Assembly (NCBI GenBank): GCA_944325655.1
Contig: CALVAW010000015.1
Location: 1-44,157 of the forward strand
Direction: 5' to 3'
DNA: 44,157 nt
Source: Candidatus Gastranaerophilales bacterium
Lineage (GTDB): Bacteria; Cyanobacteriota; Vampirovibrionia; Gastranaerophilales; Gastranaerophilaceae
The notes under the pieces are model-generated. The model did no database searches and was not told where the DNA came from. It saw only the letters and a list, made by a program, of their open reading frames with translations. Shown piece by piece: positions 6,913 to 14,917 of this stretch. Position numbers and translations under genes: made by a program. Position 1 is the first letter of the stretch. Every line of letters starts with the position of its first letter.

Positions 6913-8916
6913 ATGCAGTTAGAAGAAAAAAATGAAATAATTAATAAAAACAGTTCCTCTGTAGCAAGAAAAAAGTTTGTTTTAAAAAAAAGGATAAATT
7001 TAAATCAAGAATACAAGGTTGATTATGAAAACGAGCTAAATTTAAAACAAATGGAAGCCGTTTTGGCGAAGGATGGTGCTTATCTTGTCATTGCGGGCGC
7101 AGGGAGCGGAAAAACAAAAACTTTAACATATAGAACGGCAAGATTGATTGAAGATGGTGTTAATCCTCAAAATATTTTACTTTTGACATTTACAAAAAAA
7201 GCAAGTGCTGAAATGCTAAACAGAGCTTCTCTCGTTCTGGATGAAAGATGTGAAGATGTTGCCGGCGGAACTTTTCATAGTTTTGCAAATATGATTTTAA
7301 GAAAGTATTCGAAATTATTGGGTTTAAAAAATAATTTTACCATAATGGATCAATCAGACGCACAGGATGTTATTCAACATTTAAGCGGCATTTTATATCC
7401 AAAAAAAGAAAAACGTTTTCCAAAAAAATCAACAATTCTTGAAATTTATTCTAAAAGTGTAAATAAAGAAATTCCGGTTAAAGAAATAATTGAAAAAGAA
7501 TATTTTAATTTTGTTGATGTTCAAGATAAAATAATTGAAATTCAAAAAGCATACGTTAAATATAAGCGTGAAAAATCTTTATTGGATTATGATGATTTGC
7601 TTTTATATTTGAAATTTTTATTGAGTGAAAATGAAGCTGTAAGAAGAAAGCTTTCAAATAATTATAAATATATAATGATAGATGAATATCAAGATACTAA
7701 TACTTTACAAGCAGATATAATAAAACTTTTAGCCAGCGAGCATAATAATGTTATGGCTGTCGGTGATGATTCTCAAAGTATTTATGCATTTAGAGGTGCA
7801 AATTATAAAAATATTCTTGATTTTCCAAATGTTTTTGAAAATGTGAAAATAATTAAGCTTGAACAAAATTATCGTTCCAGTCAAAATATTTTAAATTTAA
7901 CAAATAAAATTATTTCGAAAGCTCGTGAAGGATATTCTAAAAAACTTTTTTCCGAGATTGTTGATGTCAAGATGCCTGTTTTGATAAGGGCAAAAAATTC
8001 GCAAATTGAAGCTGAGTTTGTTTGTCAAAAGGTGCTTGAACTTTTAGAAGAAGATATTTCCCTAAATGATATTTGCATTCTTATAAGAAATGCCAGAATG
8101 AGTTATAATCTTGAAATTGAGCTATCAAAGGCAAATATTCCTTTTCAAAAATTTGGCGGTCCGAAATTTATGGATTCTGCTCATATTAAGGATATAATTG
8201 CTCATTTGAGAGTTATTTTAAATCCTGATGATACGGTGAGTTTAAATAGAATTTTGCTGCTTTTAAAGGGAATAGGCTCTAAAGCTGTTAATTCCATTAT
8301 TCCTATAATGCAGCAAGGTGCTTATAATCATAAATTAACAGGTGTGAAATATTCTAATTCCTTGAAGCCGTTGTTTGATGTTTTATCGAATTTAAGAGAA
8401 GAAATCGATTTGCAAAAAATAATTGAAAATATTGTTTCTTATTATAAACCGATTTTGAAGGATAAATATGATGATTGGCAAAAGCGCGAAAAAGATTTGG
8501 AACATTTTATATATTTATCAAAACAATATAAAAAGCTGGATTCTTTTTTATCGGATTTAGCTTTAGAACCGCCTGAAGCGAGTGTTGAAGGTGTTTATAA
8601 GAGAAATATTAAAGATGATTGTTTAACAATTTCAACCATACATAGTGCAAAAGGTCTTGAATGGAATAGTGTTTTTATAATAGGAGCGGTGGATGGACGC
8701 TTTCCGAGTGCATATTCTTTCAATTCACCCGAGGAATTGGATGAAGAGTTAAGATTAATGTATGTTGCAACAACAAGAGCGAAATCGGATTTGTATATAA
8801 GTTACCCTATAGATATGTATGATTATGCTTCAGGCATGATACTTTCGAAGCCTTCCAGATTTTTGGATGATATAGATGAAAGTTTGCTTGAACCTTGGGA
8901 TATAGAAGAAGAATAA
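6913..8916 (+). CDS. UvrD/PcrA-type ATP-dependent DNA helicase
   Basis: Superfamily 1A helicase, 667 aa, a little shorter than typical UvrD/PcrA (about 720). Visible motifs: Q-motif region near residue 43, Walker A AGAGSGKTKT (61-70), TFTKKASAEM (Ia), Walker B YIMIDEYQDT (II), VGDDSQSIYAFRGA (III), QNYRSS (IV), STIHSAKGLEW (V) and YVATTRAK (VI). It should unwind DNA 3'-5' in repair or replication restart. The N-terminal 30 residues are basic and unusual. Nineteen bases separate it from cdaA; AGAG precedes the ATG. Whether it is the main PcrA/UvrD of the cell or a paralogue cannot be told here. Confidence 0.93.
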   Translation: MQLEEKNEIINKNSSSVARKKFVLKKRINLNQEYKVDYENELNLKQMEAVLAKDGAYLVIAGAGSGKTKTLTYRTARLIEDGVNPQNILLLTFTKKASAEMLNRASLVLDERCEDVAGGTFHSFANMILRKYSKLLGLKNNFTIMDQSDAQDVIQHLSGILYPKKEKRFPKKSTILEIYSKSVNKEIPVKEIIEKEYFNFVDVQDKIIEIQKAYVKYKREKSLLDYDDLLLYLKFLLSENEAVRRKLSNNYKYIMIDEYQDTNTLQADIIKLLASEHNNVMAVGDDSQSIYAFRGANYKNILDFPNVFENVKIIKLEQNYRSSQNILNLTNKIISKAREGYSKKLFSEIVDVKMPVLIRAKNSQIEAEFVCQKVLELLEEDISLNDICILIRNARMSYNLEIELSKANIPFQKFGGPKFMDSAHIKDIIAHLRVILNPDDTVSLNRILLLLKGIGSKAVNSIIPIMQQGAYNHKLTGVKYSNSLKPLFDVLSNLREEIDLQKIIENIVSYYKPILKDKYDDWQKREKDLEHFIYLSKQYKKLDSFLSDLALEPPEASVEGVYKRNIKDDCLTISTIHSAKGLEWNSVFIIGAVDGRFPSAYSFNSPEELDEELRLMYVATTRAKSDLYISYPIDMYDYASGMILSKPSRFLDDIDESLLEPWDIEEE

Positions 8917-8929
8917 GCATAAAAATTTA

Positions 8930-8938
8930 TGATATAAT
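8930..8938 (+). promoter_or_regulatory. Extended -10 promoter predicting a leaderless rimM mRNA
   Basis: TGATATAAT is a full extended -10 (TGnTATAAT). Only six bases separate it from the ATG of rimM, so the normal +1 position (seven bases after the hexamer) is the A of the start codon at 8945. No Shine-Dalgarno sequence is present. Confidence 0.6.
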
Positions 8939-8944
8939 TTTTCT

Positions 8945-9457
8945 ATGAATAATAAAGATTACATTTCAATTGGAAAAATAATTAATTTTTTTGGAATAAA
9001 AGGCGAAGCAAAGATTGGATATGACAGTCAGTCCCATTTAAAAAATGCTAAAAGAGTTTTTCTTATGGATGATATTTCAAAACGTGAACTTGAAATTCAA
9101 TCTGTAAGATTTCATAAAAATTTTGCAATAGTTAAATTTTTACAAATAAATGATATCAATGAGTTAATTCAATATAAGGGTCAGAGAATTTTTGTGTTTA
9201 AATCCGATATATTGAAGAATTTGAAAGAAAACGAATACTTGGTTTCTGATTTAATCGGATGTTCTGTTTATACCGAAGATGAAGAAAAGATAGGTGAAGT
9301 TGTGAGTATTTCGGCAAATTCGTCTCAAGATTTGTTAAATATAAAAAATTATATAGGTCAAATTAGTCAGGTTCCTTTTGTAAATGAATTTTTTCCTTCG
9401 GTTGATATAAAAAATAAAAAAATTATAATAAAACCCATAGAAGGACTTTTAAGTTGA
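8945..9457 (+). CDS. rimM: Ribosome maturation factor RimM
   Basis: 170 aa, normal for RimM, which binds ribosomal protein S19 and helps mature the 30S head. The N-terminal barrel has IGKIINFFGIKGEAKI (matching the family's G-x-I-x2-x-G-I-K-G-E pattern). The C-terminal PRC barrel has YLVSDLIGCSVY, GEVVSI and a final PFVNEFFPSVDI. No ribosome binding site precedes the ATG, but an extended -10 ends six bases upstream. The stop codon overlaps the TTG of trmD (TTGA), the usual rimM-trmD coupling. Confidence 0.94.
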   Translation: MNNKDYISIGKIINFFGIKGEAKIGYDSQSHLKNAKRVFLMDDISKRELEIQSVRFHKNFAIVKFLQINDINELIQYKGQRIFVFKSDILKNLKENEYLVSDLIGCSVYTEDEEKIGEVVSISANSSQDLLNIKNYIGQISQVPFVNEFFPSVDIKNKKIIIKPIEGLLS

Positions 9458-10143
9458 GATACGATGTAATTACGCTTTTTCCCGAAATTATTCAATCATA
9501 TTGCAGTCAATCTATTACAAAAAGAGGGATTGAAAACGGTATTATAACCGTTAATACGCATAATCCGAGGGATTTTTCAAAAGATAAGCGCAAAAAAGTA
9601 GATGACACTCCTTATGGCGGCGGTGAAGGAATGGTTCTTATGTGCCAGCCTATTTTTGATTGTTATAACAGTATAGAAAAAATTCAAAATTCGGATGATT
9701 TTGAATTTATAATGCTCACCCCTCAAGGAGAAAAATTTAATCAAAAAAAAGCGGTTGATTTATCGATGAAAAAACAGATAGTTTTTCTTTGCGGACATTA
9801 TGAGGGTTTTGATGAAAGAATAAGATTAGCTTTAAAACCAAGAGAATTTTCAATAGGTGATTATATTTTAACAGGGGGTGAGTTACCTTGTCTTGTTATG
9901 ATAGACAGTATTTCAAGAAATTTAAAAGATTATCTTGGTAAAGATGAATCTGCGTGTAATGATAGTTTTTCTGAGGGACTAAAAGGATTATTGGAATATC
10001 CTCACTATACAAAACCAAGAGAATATATGGGTTTAAGAGTTCCTGATGTATTGTTAAACGGCAATCATAAAGAAATAGAAGAATTCAGAAAGCAAGAAAG
10101 TATAAAAAGAACAAAAACAAGGCGCCCTGATTTGTTTAATTAG
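9454..10143 (+). CDS. trmD: tRNA (guanine-N1)-methyltransferase TrmD
   Basis: Makes m1G37 in tRNAs reading CNN and some other codons, with SAM as donor, to prevent frameshifting. 229 aa with hallmark SPOUT-knot sequences: VDDTPYGGGEGMV, FLCGHYEGFDERI, SIGDYILTGGE and PHYTKPREYMGLRVPDVLLNG. Starts at TTG 9454, eight bases after AAGGA, overlapping the rimM stop. The usual following gene rplS is not here; the transcript probably ends at the hairpin at 10242-10270. Confidence 0.96.
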   Translation: MRYDVITLFPEIIQSYCSQSITKRGIENGIITVNTHNPRDFSKDKRKKVDDTPYGGGEGMVLMCQPIFDCYNSIEKIQNSDDFEFIMLTPQGEKFNQKKAVDLSMKKQIVFLCGHYEGFDERIRLALKPREFSIGDYILTGGELPCLVMIDSISRNLKDYLGKDESACNDSFSEGLKGLLEYPHYTKPREYMGLRVPDVLLNGNHKEIEEFRKQESIKRTKTRRPDLFN

Positions 10144-10241
10144 TTTTCTTTGCTTTGCCTGGACCATCCCTCCTTTGTTTTAATAATGGGTAAATATATT
10201 GTAATATAACAGATTTTTGTTTAAAAAGCTTGTTTTTTGGT

Positions 10242-10270
10242 AAAAATTTGTAAGGTCTTGCAATTTTTTT
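10242..10270. terminator. Terminator between trmD and the convergent zinc-ribbon gene
   Basis: TTGTAA (10248-10253) pairs with TTGCAA (10258-10263) around GGTC, with one G-U pair. Seven T follow on the plus strand, and AAAAA at 10242-10246 gives a U-tract on the minus strand, so it may work both ways. About 100 bases upstream of it (10144-10241) hold nothing I recognise. Confidence 0.55.
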
Positions 10271-10279
10271 GGAGTTTTG

Positions 10280-10308
10280 TTGAGATTTTAAGGGTTTTGT
10301 GCTATAAT
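10280..10308 (+). promoter_or_regulatory. Strong sigma-70-like promoter pointing into an opposite-strand gene
   Basis: TTGAGA (10280-10285), exactly 17 nt, then TATAAT (10303-10308) preceded by TGC (extended -10). The predicted start is near 10315, the stop-codon end of the minus-strand zinc-ribbon gene. The RNA would run antisense through that gene toward the TIM-barrel gene at 10554. Confidence 0.6.
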
Positions 10309-10314
10309 GGCAGT

Positions 10315-10515
10315 TTATTCAAAAGGATTTACTTCTCCTTTTTTAAGTTTATAAATTTCTCCGCATTTTGAACAAGCTAAAATTCTGCCGGTTGAATCAA
10401 TAGGAACAAAAAGATGATCGCATTTTTCAATTTTTTCTTTTTGAATATCATTTTTTTGATATTTTTTATTTTTTATATCATTTTTTAGTTTTAAAAATAA
10501 TTCAATTATATACAT
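10315..10515 (-). CDS. Small zinc-ribbon protein
   Basis: 66 codons from the ATG complementary to 10513-10515 (or 70 from a TTG at 10527). The N-terminal half is a basic amphipathic helix (LFLKLKNDIKNKKYQKND). The C-terminal half holds a C-x2-H ... C-x2-C cluster (CDHLF ... ACSKCGEIY), the pattern of a zinc ribbon. The function is unknown; similar small proteins often bind nucleic acid or other proteins. No Shine-Dalgarno sequence is visible. Its probable -10 is the symmetric ATTATAAT at 10537-10544 that also serves the divergent gene at 10554. Confidence 0.7.
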   Translation of the reverse strand: MYIIELFLKLKNDIKNKKYQKNDIQKEKIEKCDHLFVPIDSTGRILACSKCGEIYKLKKGEVNPFE

Positions 10516-10536
10516 TTTAAAATTCAACGTTTTTAA

Positions 10537-10544
10537 ATTATAAT
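10537..10544. promoter_or_regulatory. Symmetric -10 element shared by two divergent genes
   Basis: ATTATAAT reads TATAAT on both strands (10539-10544 on plus, 10542-10537 on minus). Predicted starts are about 10551 for the plus gene (ATG at 10554) and about 10530 for the minus gene. Both mRNAs would have very short or no leaders, and neither gene has a Shine-Dalgarno sequence. Confidence 0.5.
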
Positions 10545-10553
10545 TTTATTAAG

Positions 10554-11366
10554 ATGAAAAATAAATTACAAAGATTTATATCCTCTACTGTATCATACCA
10601 TGATTTTAAAAAAGCTTGTGAAATAGCTTCTAAATTGGACTGCGGTATTGAGATTTCACGCTTTGGCAGATTAGCTGATATTGAAGATAATTTTGAAAAA
10701 AATAAAATTGAATATAGGGCAATTTTGGCTGATTTTGATAAGGAAGTAAGCCTTCATGGGTTTTTTTCAAATTTAAATATAGCAGCTAAAGACCCTTTGA
10801 TATGCGAAATAAGTAAAAAAAGGTATTTTCAAAGTTTGGAGCTTGCAGAAGAGTTTGATGTTTCCGTTGTAATATTTCATACTTGTTATAATAATTTATT
10901 AAAACATCGTCAGTATCAAGAAATGTTTTTCTTAAAAAACATTGAGTTTTATAAAGATTTTGTGAAGAATTTTGAGCGCTTAGGGATAATGCTTACTATG
11001 GAAAATGTTCACGAGCCTAATTCGGATTTTATAAGAAATTTGATTGCTGCCGTCAATTCTCCGTATTTTGGTGCAACTATAGATATAGGACACTGTAATT
11101 TACATTCCGATATTGCGCCTTCTTCTTGGATAAGAGAATATGGGATAATGTTAAAACACATGCATTTTCATAATAATTTTAAAGACGAAGATTCTCATTC
11201 AAGCTTATTAAAAGGCAGTGTGGATATAAAAGAAATTTTAAAAACTTTAAAAGAAATGCATTTATATCCTACTATTACTTTTGAAATTTTTGATGAAAAT
11301 GATTTGTTGGAGTCTGTAAAGTATTTTAATTCATTGTGTGACGAGCTTGGTTTGGAATATTGTTAA
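10554..11366 (+). CDS. Xylose-isomerase-like TIM-barrel protein (sugar phosphate isomerase/epimerase family)
   Basis: 270 aa with the AP_endonuc_2/xylose-isomerase-like barrel pattern. Likely metal ligands follow the family order: His in VIFHTC, Glu in TMENVHEP, Asp and His in TIDIGHCN, the HMHFHNN histidines, and Glu in TFEIFDE. LHGFFSNLNIAA is a typical early strand. The family includes sugar isomerases, endonuclease IV and inositol catabolism enzymes. The lack of carbohydrate genes nearby prevents a substrate call. No ribosome binding site is seen. The gene ends one base before the end of the convergent FliI-type ATPase gene. Confidence 0.85.
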   Translation: MKNKLQRFISSTVSYHDFKKACEIASKLDCGIEISRFGRLADIEDNFEKNKIEYRAILADFDKEVSLHGFFSNLNIAAKDPLICEISKKRYFQSLELAEEFDVSVVIFHTCYNNLLKHRQYQEMFFLKNIEFYKDFVKNFERLGIMLTMENVHEPNSDFIRNLIAAVNSPYFGATIDIGHCNLHSDIAPSSWIREYGIMLKHMHFHNNFKDEDSHSSLLKGSVDIKEILKTLKEMHLYPTITFEIFDENDLLESVKYFNSLCDELGLEYC

Positions 11367-11367
11367 A

Positions 11368-12714
11368 TTATAATTCAACATTTCTCATCATGTCTTTAAG
11401 GGATTGAATTGTTGTATCCATAGATACTATATCGGTTGTTTTTTGTTGTAAAAAGGCATTTATTTGAGGCATTAGTTCAATTGCAACATCGAGTTTAGGG
11501 TTTGTACCTGTTTGATACATTCCGACATCTATTAAATCTTTGTTTTCTCTATACAGCGCCATTAAGTTTCTCATTTTTCCTGCTGCTTCTTTATGTTCAG
11601 GGTCAGCTATAGAGCTCATTAATCTTGATATGGAGCCAAGTGCATCTATTGCCGGATAGTGATTTTGTTCTGCAACTTTTCTTGAAAGAAAAATGTGACC
11701 GTCTACTATACCTCTTACAATATCTACAATCGGGTCTGTAATATCATCACCTTCCATCAGAACGGTATACAATGCAGTTACTGAACCTTTTTCGGAATTT
11801 CCCGTTCTTTCCAGTGCTCTTTGCAGCCATGAGAATATGCTTGGCGGATAACCTTTCATAGTTGGGGGTTCACCGAGAGAAAGACCCACTTCACGACCTG
11901 CCATAGCACAACGTGTTATTGTATCGGTCATAAGAAAAACTTTTTTTCCCTGATCTCTGAAATATTCGCATACTGTTGTTGCTGCAAGCAGACATTTCAT
12001 TCTTATAAGGGGCGGTTGGTCACCTGTTGCACAGACTATAACAGATTTTTTCATTCCTTCTTCTTGAAGTGCATCAACTATAAATTCTTTAACTTCTCTG
12101 CCGCGTTCACCGATAAGTGCAACTACATTTACGTCGGCATCTGAATTTCTGGCAATCATACCCAGTAAAGTTGATTTTCCTACCCCGGAACCTGCAAAAA
12201 GCCCCATACGTTGTCCGGTACCCATAGTTAAAAGGCCGTCTATTGCTCTTATTCCTGTTGATATTTCTTCGGTTATGATTGGTCTGTGAAAAGCGTCAGG
12301 TATGGTACCGTTTATGTTCATATACTTGGCATTTGTTAAATCTAAAGGTTTTGAATCCATTGGTTCGCCGAGAGGATTAACCAATCTTCCCAGAAGAAAA
12401 TCCCCCACGGGAAAAAGAATAGGGGCGCCGGTTGTTTCAACTAACGAGCCTTGTCCTATGCCTTCGCCGTCATATAAGAGAAGTAATTGTGCGACATCTC
12501 CTTTGAAGGCTTGGACTTCCGCTGCTTTTTTTTCACCGGTATATGTTTGGATGTAACATAAATCACCAATTTTGAGTCCCGGAAGTTTTACTTCAACCGT
12601 TAAACCCAAAAGTTTAGATACAACACCTTTATATTTATACAAATTTGTATTTTCAATTGTATTTAGTGCTTTTTGTTTCAGGTTATGAATTTTATATTCT
12701 AATTCTTCGTTCAT
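11368..12714 (-). CDS. fliI: FliI/SctN-type secretion ATPase (flagellar or type III export family)
   Basis: 448 aa, the size of FliI. It has the N-terminal beta-barrel, Walker A AGSGVGKST (about 174-182), VALIGERGREVKEF, LMTDTITRCAMAGREVGL and GEPPTMKGYPPSIFS. The last two are typical of FliI rather than of F1 subunits. FliI drives export of flagellar subunits and SctN drives type III effectors. No fliH, fliJ, hook or ring gene is nearby, so the assignment to a flagellum is open. I start it at the ATG complementary to 12712-12714; a TTG lies directly upstream. There is no Shine-Dalgarno sequence, but TATAAT ends eight bases before the ATG. Confidence 0.88.
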   Translation of the reverse strand: MNEELEYKIHNLKQKALNTIENTNLYKYKGVVSKLLGLTVEVKLPGLKIGDLCYIQTYTGEKKAAEVQAFKGDVAQLLLLYDGEGIGQGSLVETTGAPILFPVGDFLLGRLVNPLGEPMDSKPLDLTNAKYMNINGTIPDAFHRPIITEEISTGIRAIDGLLTMGTGQRMGLFAGSGVGKSTLLGMIARNSDADVNVVALIGERGREVKEFIVDALQEEGMKKSVIVCATGDQPPLIRMKCLLAATTVCEYFRDQGKKVFLMTDTITRCAMAGREVGLSLGEPPTMKGYPPSIFSWLQRALERTGNSEKGSVTALYTVLMEGDDITDPIVDIVRGIVDGHIFLSRKVAEQNHYPAIDALGSISRLMSSIADPEHKEAAGKMRNLMALYRENKDLIDVGMYQTGTNPKLDVAIELMPQINAFLQQKTTDIVSMDTTIQSLKDMMRNVEL

Positions 12715-12722
12715 CAAAAATA

Positions 12723-12728
12723 ATTATA
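12723..12728 (-). promoter_or_regulatory. -10 element predicting a nearly leaderless FliI-type mRNA
   Basis: On the minus strand TATAAT (12728 to 12723) places +1 near 12716, two bases before the ATG. No Shine-Dalgarno sequence intervenes. Confidence 0.5.
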
Positions 12729-12829
12729 ACATTTTTTAGCTAAATTGTTTTTTATTTGGCATTTTTAAAAAATCTTAATAAAATTATATGAATTTTTTTT
12801 AACACTACCTTATTTTGTTTATTCTATTG

Positions 12830-12835
12830 TATAAT
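12830..12835 (+). promoter_or_regulatory. -10 element for the PxpA-like/yvcK/pan operon
   Basis: TATAAT preceded directly by ATTG; predicted start near 12842. The 12718-12829 stretch upstream is AT-rich with no other visible feature. The leader (about 65 nt) contains the hairpin at 12845-12862 and AAGGAAG at 12893-12899. Confidence 0.5.
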
Positions 12836-12844
12836 TTAGGTGTG

Positions 12845-12862
12845 ATAACCTGATAAGGTTAT
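12845..12862 (+). promoter_or_regulatory. Hairpin at the 5' end of the operon leader
   Basis: ATAACCT (12845-12851) and AGGTTAT (12856-12862) pair around GATA, three bases after the predicted transcript start. It could stabilise the mRNA or be an operator half-site pair. There is no T-tract good enough for a terminator. Confidence 0.4.
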
Positions 12863-12906
12863 TATTTGTTAAAAAACATACTGTTAAATTATAAGGAAGT
12901 TATAAA

Positions 12907-13545
12907 TTGTTTGATTTTAATTCTGACGTAGCGCAAGGCTACGGTGTGTATAAAAATACCGATGAACTTGAGATAGCTAAGTATGCAAGTTCAATAAATA
13001 TTTCAGCCGGTTTGCATTCGGGCGATCCTATCAGTATACGTGAAGCATTGCTGTTTGCAAAAGAAAGAAATGTTGCGATAGGTGCGCATATAGGTTATCC
13101 TGATATTCAGGGTTTCGGAATGCGAAAAATGAATTTATCAAAACCTGAATTAGAGGCTGTTGTTATATATCAGATTGGTGCAATTGAGGCTTATGCAAAA
13201 ACAATGGATATGTCAATAGAACATATAAGATGTCATGGAGCTTTAAAAGATAGTGTTAATTCTGATGAAGAGATTGCTTTGACTGTTGCTAATGCCGTAA
13301 AAAAAGTTAGCCCTTGGCTGAATTTGTTTGTGCAAAGTTATGAAATAAAACAGTTGATTGAAAATACCGGTTTGAAAGTGGCTTATGAAGTTGATTTTGA
13401 TGAGAATACTTCAATAAGACAAATCAGAGAATTACCAAATAAACCTGATACAATACATTTTAGAAAACTCGAGGATATTAAAAGAGCGTATGATGTTATA
13501 AAACCCACACCTATAAATTATAACAGAGTACAAAGTCAAATATAG
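12907..13545 (+). CDS. LamB/YcsF (PxpA)-family protein, short form
   Basis: 212 aa, against about 250 for YcsF/PxpA, the 5-oxoprolinase subunit that works with PxpB and PxpC. The N-terminal two thirds match well: DFNSDVAQGYG (family: DLNCDLGEGFG), SINISAGLHSGDP, IGAHIGYPDIQGFGMRKM, VIYQIGAIEAYA and RCHGALKD. The C-terminal segment that normally carries EAFADRxY and a final HGD is absent or unrecognisable. pxpB and pxpC are not nearby, so 5-oxoprolinase activity is doubtful. TTG start, seven bases after AAGGAAG. Fourteen bases separate it from yvcK. Confidence 0.82.
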   Translation: MFDFNSDVAQGYGVYKNTDELEIAKYASSINISAGLHSGDPISIREALLFAKERNVAIGAHIGYPDIQGFGMRKMNLSKPELEAVVIYQIGAIEAYAKTMDMSIEHIRCHGALKDSVNSDEEIALTVANAVKKVSPWLNLFVQSYEIKQLIENTGLKVAYEVDFDENTSIRQIRELPNKPDTIHFRKLEDIKRAYDVIKPTPINYNRVQSQI

Positions 13546-13559
13546 AGGCAAAAACGAAG

Positions 13560-14897
13560 ATGAAAATGTTTAATAAAAAAGTTAAAATGCCCAAGGATGC
13601 CATTTGGCTTGTTCCGGGATTAAAGATTAAACGCTGGTTTGCTTTGAGTGTGGTAGGTTCAATTCTTGCTTTTGTCGGTGCAACTTTTGTTTTTAAATTG
13701 GAGCCTTTGTATTATATAGTTAAAACCGCAAAAGAATTATTTCATGTTGTTCCGCCGGAACCTGTGGGAATTTTATTTATTTTTGTCGGTGCGGTTTTGT
13801 TTATTTTAGCTTGGAAAAAAACCAATATTTCGATGATGGAAACAGGAAGCATTGATGAAAAGCGCAAAAGACAATCTATGGGTGAGGTTTTATATCGCAG
13901 AATGAAACTCGACCATGGACCTAAAATTGTTGCAATTGGCGGCGGAACCGGATTATCCATGTTGCTTAGAGGTATTAAAAAAATTACAAATAATATAACC
14001 GCTGTGGTTACTGTTGGAGATGACGGCGGTTCGTCAGGTCGTTTGCGTGAACAAATGGGAGTTTTGCCTCCCGGGGATATTAGAAATTGTATAGCGGCTT
14101 TAGCTGACGATGATGATATAGTTACAAAACTTTTTCAATATAGATTTAAAACAGGTGAGGGACTTGAAGGGCACAGTTTCGGTAATCTTTTTATAACTGC
14201 AATGACTGCTATTTGCGGTGATATGGTCACTGCAATTAAAGAATCTTCTAAGGTTTTATTGATACGAGGAAGGGTATTGCCTGCCACTTGCGATGATATG
14301 AAATTGTATGCAAAAATGGAAGATGATTCTATAGTAAGAGGTGAAAGTAATATTCCCGAAGCAGGAAAAAGGATTATGCAGCTTTGCTGCGAACCTTCCG
14401 ATTGTAAACCTACTCCTGATGTGGTTGATGCTATTCATAATGCGGATTTAATTATAATGGGGCCCGGTAGTTTATATACTTCAATTATTTCTAATTTTTT
14501 GGTGAAAGATATTACGCGTGCAGTTTGGCAATCTAAGGCAAAAAAAATATATGTATGTAATGCAATGACTCAGGTGGGAGAAACGGACAATTATTCTGTT
14601 TCTGACCATGTTAAGACAATTTTTGATCACGTAAGACTTCCGGAAATTGATGACAGTAATAAAAATTTCTTCGATGCAGTTTTGGTAAATAATTATATGC
14701 CGAGAAATTTAGCTGAAAAATATGAACAAGCAGGTTCGCTCCCTGTGGAGATTGATATAACCGAACTAAGAAGATTAAAAGTTGAATTGGTTGAGCGAAA
14801 TTTATTGGAAGATAATAAAGATGGATTAGTGCGACATAGTTGCTCAAAAGTTGCAAAAGCTATATATTATTGGTATAAAAGAGCTGTAAAAAAATAA
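13560..14897 (+). CDS. yvcK: YvcK-like (gluconeogenesis factor/CofD-like) protein with N-terminal membrane anchor
   Basis: 445 aa. Residues about 25-46 and 66-85 are membrane helices, a feature of cyanobacterial-type and actinobacterial-type long forms. The cytosolic Rossmann domain follows: VAIGGGTGLS (124-133), TVGDDGGSSGRLR, LPPGDIRNC, GHSFGNLF and MGPGSLYTSI. YvcK/GlmR proteins bind UDP-sugars and affect carbon flux into cell-wall precursors; catalytic activity is not established. The gene is coupled with the PxpA-like gene upstream and panB downstream (20 nt). Confidence 0.92.
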   Translation: MKMFNKKVKMPKDAIWLVPGLKIKRWFALSVVGSILAFVGATFVFKLEPLYYIVKTAKELFHVVPPEPVGILFIFVGAVLFILAWKKTNISMMETGSIDEKRKRQSMGEVLYRRMKLDHGPKIVAIGGGTGLSMLLRGIKKITNNITAVVTVGDDGGSSGRLREQMGVLPPGDIRNCIAALADDDDIVTKLFQYRFKTGEGLEGHSFGNLFITAMTAICGDMVTAIKESSKVLLIRGRVLPATCDDMKLYAKMEDDSIVRGESNIPEAGKRIMQLCCEPSDCKPTPDVVDAIHNADLIIMGPGSLYTSIISNFLVKDITRAVWQSKAKKIYVCNAMTQVGETDNYSVSDHVKTIFDHVRLPEIDDSNKNFFDAVLVNNYMPRNLAEKYEQAGSLPVEIDITELRRLKVELVERNLLEDNKDGLVRHSCSKVAKAIYYWYKRAVKK

Positions 14898-14917
14898 AGA
14901 ATTAGTATTATTAAAAC

